Source of the DNA: DATGZH01 sp035297265
Lineage (GTDB): Bacteria; Actinomycetota; Acidimicrobiia; Acidimicrobiales; RAAP-2
Direction: 5' to 3'
Assembly: GCA_035297265.1 (NCBI GenBank)
Contig: DATGZH010000051.1
Span: forward strand, 41,052-105,051
Length of the DNA stretch: 64,000 nucleotides
The notes beneath the pieces are model-generated. The model did not search any database, was not told where the DNA came from, and saw only the letters and a list, made by a program, of their open reading frames with translations. The first letter of the stretch is position 1, and every line of letters begins with the position of its first letter. The translations under genes were made by a program, and so were the position numbers. Below are positions 1 to 6,980 of the stretch, in pieces.

Positions 1-995
1 TCCTGGCGGCCCGCTGCCTCCACCGGCTCGGTCGCAACGGTGAGGCCCTCAGCGCGGCCGACCAGGCGGTGGCCTTCGCCCCGGACGCGGCCCCGCCCCA
101 CATCGAGCGGGCGCAGATCTTCCAGGCCATGCGGGACGACAGCGACGCGCTGATGGACGCCACCGCCGCGGTCAAGCTCGCCCCGGTCAACCCCGACGCC
201 CACATCGTGCTCTCCCAGGTCCTCAGCCGTCTGGGTCTGCACAACGAAGCGCTCGAGCACGCCCACAAAGCCGTCGAGCTCGCGCCCCAGGCCCCGCAAG
301 CCTTCATCGCCCTGAGCGCGGTCACGCTGCGGGCGGGGAGATGGAAGGAGTCGGAGGCCGCCTCGCGCCAGGCCCTGGCCCTCGACCCCAGTTCGGCCGC
401 GGCGATGAACAACCTGGGCGTCGCCCTCGGGCGACGGCGTCGCCCCTTCGCCGGGGTGACCGCCCTGGGTCACGCCATCCGGGCCAACCCCACGTCACGC
501 ATCAGCCAGGGCAATGCCAACGCCGCCATCATGCGCCTCAGCGGCTGGGTGCTGAGCCTCATCGTGGTCACGGCCTTCCTGGCGGTCTGGTACGTGGCGC
601 CGGCCCACGGCCTCGACCGCAGCGGCCTGCTCGCCTTCTTGGTCGTGTCGTGCGCCCTCGTGGCCGTCCTCGTGGCGCTCAGCGTCCGCTGGTACACGCG
701 TCTCCCGCGCGGCGTGCGGCACTCCCTCTTCGATCTCAGCTCCTGGCAGCAAGCCTTCAACAACAAGGCCACGACCGTCCCGCAGGTCGTCTGGCGGATC
801 TCCGTCTTCGAGGTCCTCTTCTACGGGATCCCGACCGCGGCGGTGCTCTACCTCGCCTGGAGCATCCTCTGGGTCATGAACGGCTCCGAGCACGCCCCCG
901 GCCAGTCCGGCTCACCGCTCGGCTTCGCCATCTTCCTCGTGGGCATCTCGATCGGGGGTCGCCTGGTCCGCGGGGTCACGGTGCGGTCCCGGTAG
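1..995 (+). CDS. TPR-repeat membrane protein, 5' truncated by window edge
   Basis: The frame is open from base 3 to the stop at 993-995, so the true start lies outside the window. The N-terminal half is helical with tetratricopeptide spacing (motifs such as LSRLGLHNEALEHAHKAVEL followed by AP-rich turns), which indicates a protein-protein interaction scaffold. The C-terminal half, from about base 535, has three or four hydrophobic segments separated by a basic stretch (RWYTRLPRG), so the TPR domain is tethered to the membrane. I recognise no enzyme motif. It converges with the fic gene, 41 bases away. Specific function unknown. Confidence 0.75.
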   Translation, partial: LAARCLHRLGRNGEALSAADQAVAFAPDAAPPHIERAQIFQAMRDDSDALMDATAAVKLAPVNPDAHIVLSQVLSRLGLHNEALEHAHKAVELAPQAPQAFIALSAVTLRAGRWKESEAASRQALALDPSSAAAMNNLGVALGRRRRPFAGVTALGHAIRANPTSRISQGNANAAIMRLSGWVLSLIVVTAFLAVWYVAPAHGLDRSGLLAFLVVSCALVAVLVALSVRWYTRLPRGVRHSLFDLSSWQQAFNNKATTVPQVVWRISVFEVLFYGIPTAAVLYLAWSILWVMNGSEHAPGQSGSPLGFAIFLVGISIGGRLVRGVTVRSR

Positions 996-1036
996 GACCG
1001 TCCGTCGGGCGCCTCCTGCTGCACCACGTGTGAGCG

Positions 1037-2020
1037 TCACTCGCGCTGATAACGCGTACTGCGGTACTCCTCCACCCAAGCTTTCGTACTGTGCCACTGT
1101 CCGTCGGTTCCCCGTTGGGCGCGTAGCCGGCCGCGATTGGCGGCGACCCGAAGGGCCCCCCCGCTGAGGCCGTCACCCGCCAAGGAAACGAGAGGGACGA
1201 GTTCAGCTGGTCCGGCGACAGCCGGCACGACAAATCGGTACAGGTTGTCCAGGACCGAGCGGGCCAGCAGCTCGGCGAGCGAGCCGGCATCCCCAGCGTC
1301 AGCTCGCTGGAGTGCTCGTAGGTACCGCGCTCGATCCCGCCGGTAGACGATGGCTGGGGGATACCCCAAACGAACGAGCATCAGGTTGACGACCAGCCGG
1401 CCGGTCCGGCCATTGCCGTCGAGAAAGGGATGGAGGCGTTCAAACGCCGCGTGTGCACGGGCGATTTCCTCTATCGGGCGCCCGGTAGTAGCCACGCGGC
1501 GGACATCCCGCAGCCAATCGGTCATAGCCGCCGGAACTTCGACCCATACCGGGGGGACGGTGCCACTCGGGAAAGGCGCGATGTCGTGCTGCCTGAAGCT
1601 GCCCGGGGACTCTGTCGCCAACGCGTGGGGATGAGGGGCGACGTGCCAGACGGGTCCGATCGCCGTCTCGTGGATGTGCCTTACCTCAGTGAGGGTCACG
1701 AGCTCGTCTGTGCCCCAAGCCCCAGGGTCGAGGGCATGGGCGTACACCCATCGGGCCGCCTCCGCGTAACCCTGGACGTCGAGATATTCAGCCAGCTCCT
1801 TGTTGCCGACGGCTCGACCTTCCCCGAGGAGAGCGGCGACTTGCTTGAGCACGAGGGTGTTGCCTTCGAGAGCCGTGGAGTGGTGGGCTTCGGCGAACCA
1901 GAGGTCTCGCCAGATGTCCTCCGCCCGATCTGGGCCGGGAAGGCCGCCGAGGCGGTCCCTCAGGTCCTGAATCGCATGGTCCAGGCGCCGGTAGAGCTCT
2001 TTCCTGCTGGTCCGGGGCAT
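1037..2020 (-). CDS. Class II Fic-domain protein (probable AMP-transferase)
   Basis: The core motif HPFLDGNGRTGR matches the Fic consensus HPFxxGNGRxxR, with catalytic His and the phosphate-binding loop. Fic enzymes usually transfer AMP from ATP to a protein hydroxyl. Near the N terminus S48-T-A-L-E52-G-N54 matches the inhibitory motif (S/T)xxxE(G/N); because it precedes the Fic core this is a class II, self-inhibited protein of the Fic/DUF4172-like type. The C-terminal 60 residues resemble a small winged helix. I use ATG at 2020; a TTG at 2029 is an in-frame alternative, and a GAGGA sits too close to the ATG to be an ideal ribosome binding site. No antitoxin gene is adjacent, so it appears solitary. 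The cellular target is unknown. Confidence 0.9.
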   Translation of the reverse strand: MPRTSRKELYRRLDHAIQDLRDRLGGLPGPDRAEDIWRDLWFAEAHHSTALEGNTLVLKQVAALLGEGRAVGNKELAEYLDVQGYAEAARWVYAHALDPGAWGTDELVTLTEVRHIHETAIGPVWHVAPHPHALATESPGSFRQHDIAPFPSGTVPPVWVEVPAAMTDWLRDVRRVATTGRPIEEIARAHAAFERLHPFLDGNGRTGRLVVNLMLVRLGYPPAIVYRRDRARYLRALQRADAGDAGSLAELLARSVLDNLYRFVVPAVAGPAELVPLVSLAGDGLSGGALRVAANRGRLRAQRGTDGQWHSTKAWVEEYRSTRYQRE

Positions 2021-2053
2021 TGTCCTCAAAAGTGTCGTGTATCAGTCAAATGA

Positions 2054-2063
2054 ACGGTACCGT
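2054..2063. promoter_or_regulatory. 10-bp perfect palindrome upstream of fic (candidate operator)
   Basis: ACGGTACCGT reads the same on both strands. It lies 34 bases upstream of the fic ATG, in an unusually AT-rich patch where a promoter is expected. Candidate repressor or autoregulatory site; no protein is assigned. Confidence 0.3.
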
Positions 2064-2356
2064 ACACTTTAGCAAGTTGCGCGACCTTAGTGAAGATCTC
2101 CTGGCGTACAGATTTATGCCGGGTCTCGCGCCTCGCGCCGCCTCCGTGGTTCGCCGGCGCTGCCGTCGGCACCCTGTCGGCCGTCGCGGCGGTCCTGGAG
2201 GCGCCGTCGTTCGCCTGGCCGACGGCCCGAGGGGGAGGCGCCGGCCGCCTCAGGCACCTCGACCGGTCGGTGCCGGGGCCTTGGGGCGGCTGAACGCCGT
2301 GCCCGGCGGCTCACTAGCCGGAGCACGACTTCGCACGACGAGCCCGGGCGAGGTCG
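2064..2356. other. Intergenic stretch without a supported gene
   Basis: Between the fic start and the end of the next secreted-protein gene, the first ~50 bases are relatively AT-rich and probably carry the fic promoter. The rest is GC-rich with short open frames that show no protein-like composition. I see no RNA gene or clear hairpin terminator. Confidence 0.5.
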
Positions 2357-3229
2357 CTATTTGGCGCAGACGGCGGTAGGGGCGAGCACGTTCATCGTCG
2401 CCGAGGAGTTGTTCTGGACGGCCTGCCAGCTGCCGCTCTGCGGGTACTCCGACTGGTCGTCGACGCCCGCCACGTGGACGAAATCCGAATTCGACCCGCC
2501 GCCGACGGGGACCGTGGCCGACGGGCAGACGGCGGTGCCGTCGGTCTGCGTGCCAGCGGAACTGCCCCGGGCGGGGCCGTTCTGCAGCTCCCAGCCAGGG
2601 ATCCGCCCACAGACCGCGTAAGCGGTGGCTGGCTGCATCGAGCCGCTACCCGCATCGAGGATCACCACCCACTCCTTGGCGGAGTGAGGGCGCGGCCGCT
2701 GCGGGAACGTCGAGTCGAGATTGTCCAGGAGATCGGTCGACTGCCACTGCACTCCGCCGTCGCTCGGTTGGGTCTTCGTCGGACACGAGACGGGCTGGAG
2801 TTGCCCCGGGAGAGCGGTGACCGAAGTGGCCACGATGGCGTAGAACTTGGGCTTCCGGGCGCAGATGGCATAGACGGTGAAAGAAGCGTCGCCGGCGCTG
2901 CCGTTGTTCTCCTTTACCGACCACGACATGGTGCTGCTGGGCCACGAGGAGTTGAGGTTGACCGCGAGGCTGGTCGAGCTGCTCTGGCTGCCCCCACCGA
3001 GCACGACCGTGCCGGGAGGGCAGGTGGCCGACTGCCCGCTCTGGGTGCCGGCGGGGTCGTCGAAGGGGCCGGCGGTGATCACGGTGTAGCCGCTCAGCTC
3101 GGCGTTGGGCACCGACCGTCCGGTGTTCGAGCCGGCGCTCCAACGAGACGCCTGTGCGTTGGAAGAGGAGCTGGCCACGAGCAGGAGGGACAGGACTGCC
3201 AACCCGACGGTGCGCATCCGCCAAACCAT
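2357..3229 (-). CDS. Secreted protein with three Cys-containing beta repeats
   Basis: ATG at 3229 has GGGAGG five bases upstream, so I prefer it to the longer frame that begins at 3271. The N terminus (MVWRMRTVGLAVLSLLLVAS) is a signal peptide. The mature part holds about three repeats, each with a CPxGTxxxGGG-like start, a serine/asparagine-rich centre with a W, and a VYAxCA/AVC ending (near residues 60-125, 135-200 and 220-290). Each repeat has a Cys near both ends, suggesting one disulphide per repeat. Such repeats occur in actinobacterial surface proteins of unknown role. No catalytic motif is visible. Confidence 0.75.
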   Translation of the reverse strand: MVWRMRTVGLAVLSLLLVASSSSNAQASRWSAGSNTGRSVPNAELSGYTVITAGPFDDPAGTQSGQSATCPPGTVVLGGGSQSSSTSLAVNLNSSWPSSTMSWSVKENNGSAGDASFTVYAICARKPKFYAIVATSVTALPGQLQPVSCPTKTQPSDGGVQWQSTDLLDNLDSTFPQRPRPHSAKEWVVILDAGSGSMQPATAYAVCGRIPGWELQNGPARGSSAGTQTDGTAVCPSATVPVGGGSNSDFVHVAGVDDQSEYPQSGSWQAVQNNSSATMNVLAPTAVCAK

Positions 3230-3321
3230 GACGGCCTCCCGGCGATCCGAGTACCCCTGCGACGGTAACACCGAGACGGGGACGGCTCAATGGTCGGTGA
3301 GGACCGTGACCACCCGGCCGA

Positions 3322-4749
3322 TCAACTCACGACGTGCCACGTCCGGCCGCCGTCGGTCGTGGAGGCGGCACCATCGTGGCCGACGGCGACACACGTCGTG
3401 GCCGTCGGGCACGAGATGCTCCTCACCACGAACCCGGGCGGGGTCGTCCTCGTCCACGTCGATCCGCCGTTGATCGACTGGAAGGCGACCGGGGTCGGCC
3501 CTGTCGCCGCGTCGACTCGCCCGACGACGAAGCAGACGCTGGCCGTCGGGCAGGACAACCCCTCCACGAGCGCCTCGGCCGTGCGCGAGGCCGCGGGCAG
3601 CGGCAGCGGGGAGGGCGACCAGGTCGTGCCGCCATCGGAAGTCACGAAGGCCTCCGCGGGCATCGCGACGCTGAGGGCCACGCAGTGCATCGCCGATGCA
3701 CACGTCAACGACGTCGCTTGCCACTGCCCCTGACTCGCCGGGCCCAGTGATCCGGGCACGACCCAGCTCGCGGCGCTGTTACTCGTCGAGAGGGCGTCCA
3801 CGGCGGTGGACCGGATGGCGATACCGACACACTGCGTGGTCGTCGGGCAGGACACGGCGATCGGAAGGTCGGAGGGCAACAGCCCAATGGTCCAGGAGGC
3901 GCCACCGTCGGTCGTCTTGGCGTAGGCCCCGACCGGGGAGGGGGAGGCGGGTGTCAGGTACCTCGACCCAAAAGCCACGCAGTCACTGGGCGAGGCGCAT
4001 GAGACCGCGGACCACTCGTACCGCTCGCTCACCGGTGCGATCGGGTTACCGTTCGTCCACGTCGTGCCACCGTCGGTCGTCACTGCTGCCATTGCGGTGT
4101 AAGGCGTGGGCTGGCTCTCGGGGCTCGGCCGGGTATCGCCGATGGCCAGACAGGTCGTGGCAGACGGGCAGGACATGGCGACCGGGGCGATCGTCATCGG
4201 CACTGTCTTGGACCAAGTGGCTCCTCCGTCCAACGTGGCGAACGTCGTTCCGTCCGACTGGAAGGTGACGCAATGGCTCACCGAGCCACAGACCACCGTC
4301 CCGCCGGGCACGACGGCACTCGTCGTCGGGCCCGAGCTCCTCGGCGGCACACGGACCGGAGAGAGGTGACGTGCATGGATGAACACGGCCACCCCGGCCG
4401 CCGCCAGCACGACGACCAGCCCGATCAAGACGATCATCAGGAGGTGCTCGAACCGGCGCTGCTTCGGTGCCGGGGTTCCCGGGCCGCCAAGCGTCGTGCC
4501 CTGCGGCGCACTGACGGGGCCACTCGAGCCAGCGGGCCCGGTGGTGCCCGCTGGCTGCCAAGGATCCTGTAGTGAGAACGCCGGAGCTGCATCTGGCGGC
4601 GAGGCATCGGGCTGAGCCGGCGGCCGAGACGCCTGCCGGTCCGAAACGTTCCCCGTCACGGCCGCCGCCTGGGCCGCGGGGTGGAGCTCGGGCGAGTACC
4701 AGCGCCCGTCTGACGCGAACCACCAGCCCGGTCCAGGCGCGTCGCTCAC
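3322..4749 (-). CDS. Membrane-anchored BNR/YCF48-like beta-propeller protein
   Basis: GTG at 4749 follows GGAGGAGGG, which decides the start over the longer frame. Order: an N-terminal Trp motif (GPGWWFASDGRWYSPELHP, residues about 5-24), a Pro/Ala/Ser-rich linker, one transmembrane helix (MIVLIGLVVVLAAAGVAVF, about residue 100-120), then an extracellular domain of about 350 residues. That domain repeats TTDGGTTWT, SDGGTTWSPS and similar Asp-box sequences alternating with SCPxxxxCVA blocks, typical of sialidase/BNR or YCF48-like propellers. An Asp-box propeller alone does not prove glycosidase activity. The N-terminal motif recurs in the protein at 61225-62718. Confidence 0.85.
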   Translation of the reverse strand: MSDAPGPGWWFASDGRWYSPELHPAAQAAAVTGNVSDRQASRPPAQPDASPPDAAPAFSLQDPWQPAGTTGPAGSSGPVSAPQGTTLGGPGTPAPKQRRFEHLLMIVLIGLVVVLAAAGVAVFIHARHLSPVRVPPRSSGPTTSAVVPGGTVVCGSVSHCVTFQSDGTTFATLDGGATWSKTVPMTIAPVAMSCPSATTCLAIGDTRPSPESQPTPYTAMAAVTTDGGTTWTNGNPIAPVSERYEWSAVSCASPSDCVAFGSRYLTPASPSPVGAYAKTTDGGASWTIGLLPSDLPIAVSCPTTTQCVGIAIRSTAVDALSTSNSAASWVVPGSLGPASQGQWQATSLTCASAMHCVALSVAMPAEAFVTSDGGTTWSPSPLPLPAASRTAEALVEGLSCPTASVCFVVGRVDAATGPTPVAFQSINGGSTWTRTTPPGFVVRSISCPTATTCVAVGHDGAASTTDGGRTWHVVS

Positions 4750-4879
4750 CGTCCCTCCTCCAGAAAAGGCAGCGTATCCGTCCACGAGTGGGCGTCGCAG
4801 TGCTGGACGCCGAACATGGTGAGGACAACGCACGCGTGGCCACAAAGGAGGCGCCAACTCTCTGCCGAAGCTTGGAACC

Positions 4880-5527
4880 ATGGCCCGGCGTGCCGCGCTG
4901 CCATTCGTCCTCGTGGGGCTCGCCGTCGTCGCCGGCGTCCTCCGGGCGGTCGTCGCCAGCCTGCAGACCGGCAGGAGTCCTGCCTATCAGGTCGAACAGG
5001 CGGCAGAGCAGACGCTCGGCGCAGCGAGCTTCGTCCTCGACACGCAGACGTCGGGTGGGAGCCTGGCGAACAAGAATCACTTCGTGTACCAGGCACCGGA
5101 CCGTCTGACTGGCCGGCTCTACGTCGACCGACACCTCTTGACGGTCTTCGCCATCGTCGGACAGAGCAGTTGCGAGGCCGTGGTCGGAGTGCGACCGGCA
5201 TGCCGGATTGGCCCTGGCGCGCTGAGCTTCGCCGTCATGAGCAGGGTGTATACAGCAGCGTTGGCGGCGCTCGGGCGCACGGGCAGCTGGTTCCAGACGG
5301 GCGATGTGTTCTCGACGACCGCCGCGCCGGAGCCCGCCACGGGCTGGGTGGCCTACGGCCCCCTTTCGTCAGCACCGAGCGGCCGCACCTCCTACCCCTC
5401 CTTCGTGACGGTCGATGCGCCCGCTTACGTCGTCGTCAAGAACGGCTACATCAGTTCCATCACCTACGAGTTGCGGGCTCGATCAGTCACGTTCCGCCAG
5501 TGGCACGCTCCGAATGTCGTTCAGTGA
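4880..5527 (+). CDS. Exported or membrane-anchored hypothetical protein
   Basis: 215 residues beginning with a signal or anchor helix (ALPFVLVGLAVVAGVLRAVVA). The remainder is a soluble domain with two cysteines (SCEAVVGVRPAC) and many beta-type stretches. The fold loosely recalls small actinobacterial lipoproteins that measure or bind lipids, but there is no lipobox and I make no functional claim. A GGAG lies about 30 bases upstream of the ATG, too far to act as its ribosome binding site. It diverges from the BNR-type gene with 130 bases between. Confidence 0.6.
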   Translation: MARRAALPFVLVGLAVVAGVLRAVVASLQTGRSPAYQVEQAAEQTLGAASFVLDTQTSGGSLANKNHFVYQAPDRLTGRLYVDRHLLTVFAIVGQSSCEAVVGVRPACRIGPGALSFAVMSRVYTAALAALGRTGSWFQTGDVFSTTAAPEPATGWVAYGPLSSAPSGRTSYPSFVTVDAPAYVVVKNGYISSITYELRARSVTFRQWHAPNVVQ

Positions 5528-5649
5528 CTTCGGCTCCGCACCGTCCGTGACGTTGGCCTCCGCCGGATGATCCGTCGCCTGAGCACAACGGGTGGCCCCG
5601 TCTGCCTTCGTCGCTCAGATCGTCAGCTCGTCACCTGAATTCCGGGGAG

Positions 5650-5835
5650 TCAGACCCACAGGTCGGCTCGGCGAAGGCCCTCGGCGGCTGCCCGAAGTCG
5701 GCGTCGTACGTCGCGACAAGAGATCCCTGCTGCCTCACTGGCTCCTCCGCCTCTCGGAGCTCTGCCGAGCACTTCGACAACGACGTCACTGACCAGCCTC
5801 GCCCCCACGTCGCCCCTCTTGACGGTCCGACGCAT
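5650..5835 (-). CDS. Small hypothetical protein, translationally coupled
   Basis: 61 residues, strongly basic and Arg-rich, with no membrane segment. Its ATG shares one base with the stop of the preceding small membrane-protein frame (TGATG at 5833-5837), the arrangement of translational coupling. That overlap is the main support, since the sequence matches nothing I recognise. It could still be a chance frame. Confidence 0.35.
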   Translation of the reverse strand: MRRTVKRGDVGARLVSDVVVEVLGRAPRGGGASEAAGISCRDVRRRLRAAAEGLRRADLWV

Positions 5836-6005
5836 CACGACTTCTTCGGCGCGCAGAGATCCGTGGTCGGTATGCACTTGCCGGGCGGGATCGTGACCTG
5901 ATGGGGTGGCACGGGCGGCTTCTCGCGGATCGTGGTGTCGTGGCGCCCAAGCAGCAGGGTGAGCACGAACAGGGCCGTGACCGCGGTGGCCAGGACCGCG
6001 GTCAC
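5835..6005 (-). CDS. Small single-pass membrane protein
   Basis: 56 residues from a GTG at 6005. The first 20 residues are one hydrophobic helix (LATAVTALFVLTLLLG), followed by a Pro-rich tail with two cysteines (GKCIPTTDLCAPKKS), probably a small disulphide loop outside the membrane. It begins 20 bases after the stop of the secreted protein 6026-6739, with GAGG about 13 bases upstream of the GTG, so the two are probably cotranscribed and may act together. No family recognised. Confidence 0.5.
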   Translation of the reverse strand: MTAVLATAVTALFVLTLLLGRHDTTIREKPPVPPHQVTIPPGKCIPTTDLCAPKKS

Positions 6006-6025
6006 GGCCCAGGTGACGACCTCGC

Positions 6026-6739
6026 CTAGGCGCCGGTGACGGTCCAACCGAGGTCCCCGCAGGTGATCCGGATCCAGTGGTAGTAGGAGACGCTGAGCCA
6101 GCTGAACAGGAACGAGGTGTGGAAGCCCACGAACGCCTGGACGGTCTGGCCGATGGCGTTGTTGGCCGGGTTGTTGCCCTGCCATTCGCAGACGTTGACG
6201 GTCACCGTCCAGCCGAACCCGCCGTCGTGTGCGCAGTTGTCCAGGTAGTCCCCGCCCCAACCGAGGCCGTGCCAGACGGTCGAGCCGTAGATGAAGTAGT
6301 TCGTCGGCCCCAGCCACTGGTACCAGACCCAGCAGGCGGCGGCGCAGGCCTCCGCCTCGATCTGGACCTCGCTCGGGAAGCCGCCGTCGGGGTGGGCGCC
6401 GGACCGGCCGGGCACCGGCGCGGGGTCGGTCGTGACCGGTGCCGGGATGCTGGCCGATGCGGTGATCGACACGTTGCAGCTCTGGGCGATGTCCTGCTCG
6501 GTCGTCGCGCTGTGGGCGTCGGTCTGGTCGTGGTGACGCTTGGCGATGGCGTCCACCTGTCGCTGCAGGCTGGCCGTGCACTTGGCCACGGTCGAGGCCG
6601 ACGGGGCGACGACCTGGGTCGAGCCCAGGGGGAAGTCGGTCGGGGCCTTCTTGGCGGCGGCCGGAGTGGTGCCGCTGATCGAGACGGCGAGCATCAGTGC
6701 ACATGCCACGCCGGCCGCAACTGGTCGTTGGTGCCTCAT
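6026..6739 (-). CDS. Secreted Trp/Cys-rich hypothetical protein
   Basis: ATG at 6739 follows AAGGAG with five-base spacing. The signal peptide is clear (VAAGVACALMLAVSIS, then TPAAAKKA). The mature protein is about 210 residues. Its first half is helical and polar; the second half is rich in Trp, Tyr, Gly and Cys (ACWVWYQWLGPTNYFIYG; five or six cysteines), as in compact disulphide-bonded surface or carbohydrate-binding domains. No catalytic motif is recognised. It is the first gene of a likely three-gene minus-strand unit with the small frames at 5835-6005 and 5650-5835. Confidence 0.7.
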   Translation of the reverse strand: MRHQRPVAAGVACALMLAVSISGTTPAAAKKAPTDFPLGSTQVVAPSASTVAKCTASLQRQVDAIAKRHHDQTDAHSATTEQDIAQSCNVSITASASIPAPVTTDPAPVPGRSGAHPDGGFPSEVQIEAEACAAACWVWYQWLGPTNYFIYGSTVWHGLGWGGDYLDNCAHDGGFGWTVTVNVCEWQGNNPANNAIGQTVQAFVGFHTSFLFSWLSVSYYHWIRITCGDLGWTVTGA

Positions 6740-6812
6740 ACGAGCTCCTTGTCGGAGGGACATGAGGCAGACCAGTTGTGCCGACGCCCAGCAGGGCGGC
6801 CACCAGGGGCCT

Positions 6813-6828
6813 GCTACCTATAGGTAGC
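6813..6828. promoter_or_regulatory. 16-bp perfect palindrome in a divergent intergenic region
   Basis: GCTACCTATAGGTAGC is a perfect inverted repeat with a TATA centre. It lies 74 bases upstream of the secreted-protein ATG (minus strand) and 153 bases upstream of smc. Its centre could overlap a -10 element, so a dimeric repressor site for the minus-strand operon is plausible. The regulator is unknown. Confidence 0.4.
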
Positions 6829-6967
6829 GTGCGCCAGGGGTCCTCCCATGTCAAGGACCCTCCGCCGTCGGCGTGGTCGGGAAGCGCCCCGGGGGCCCTC
6901 GGGCGGAGGACCTGGTGGGGGTGCTGGGCGGGTCGGGGCGGTCCCCAGGGGCCCCCTGGGCGGTTGG

Positions 6968-6973
6968 TATCGT
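6968..6973 (+). promoter_or_regulatory. TAnnnT box, probable leaderless promoter of smc
   Basis: TATCGT ends seven bases before the smc ATG and there is no Shine-Dalgarno sequence. The spacing places the transcription start at or next to the start codon. Confidence 0.5.
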
Positions 6974-6980
6974 CGCCCCG

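Noticed and set aside
2020..2379. Plus-strand frame of 119 codons after fic
   Set aside because: Arg/Gly/Pro-rich with no recognisable motif, no ribosome binding site, and antisense to the end of the next gene.
5592..5792. 66-codon plus-strand frame
   Set aside because: No start signal and shadow composition; overlaps the coupled minus-strand small frame, which has better support.
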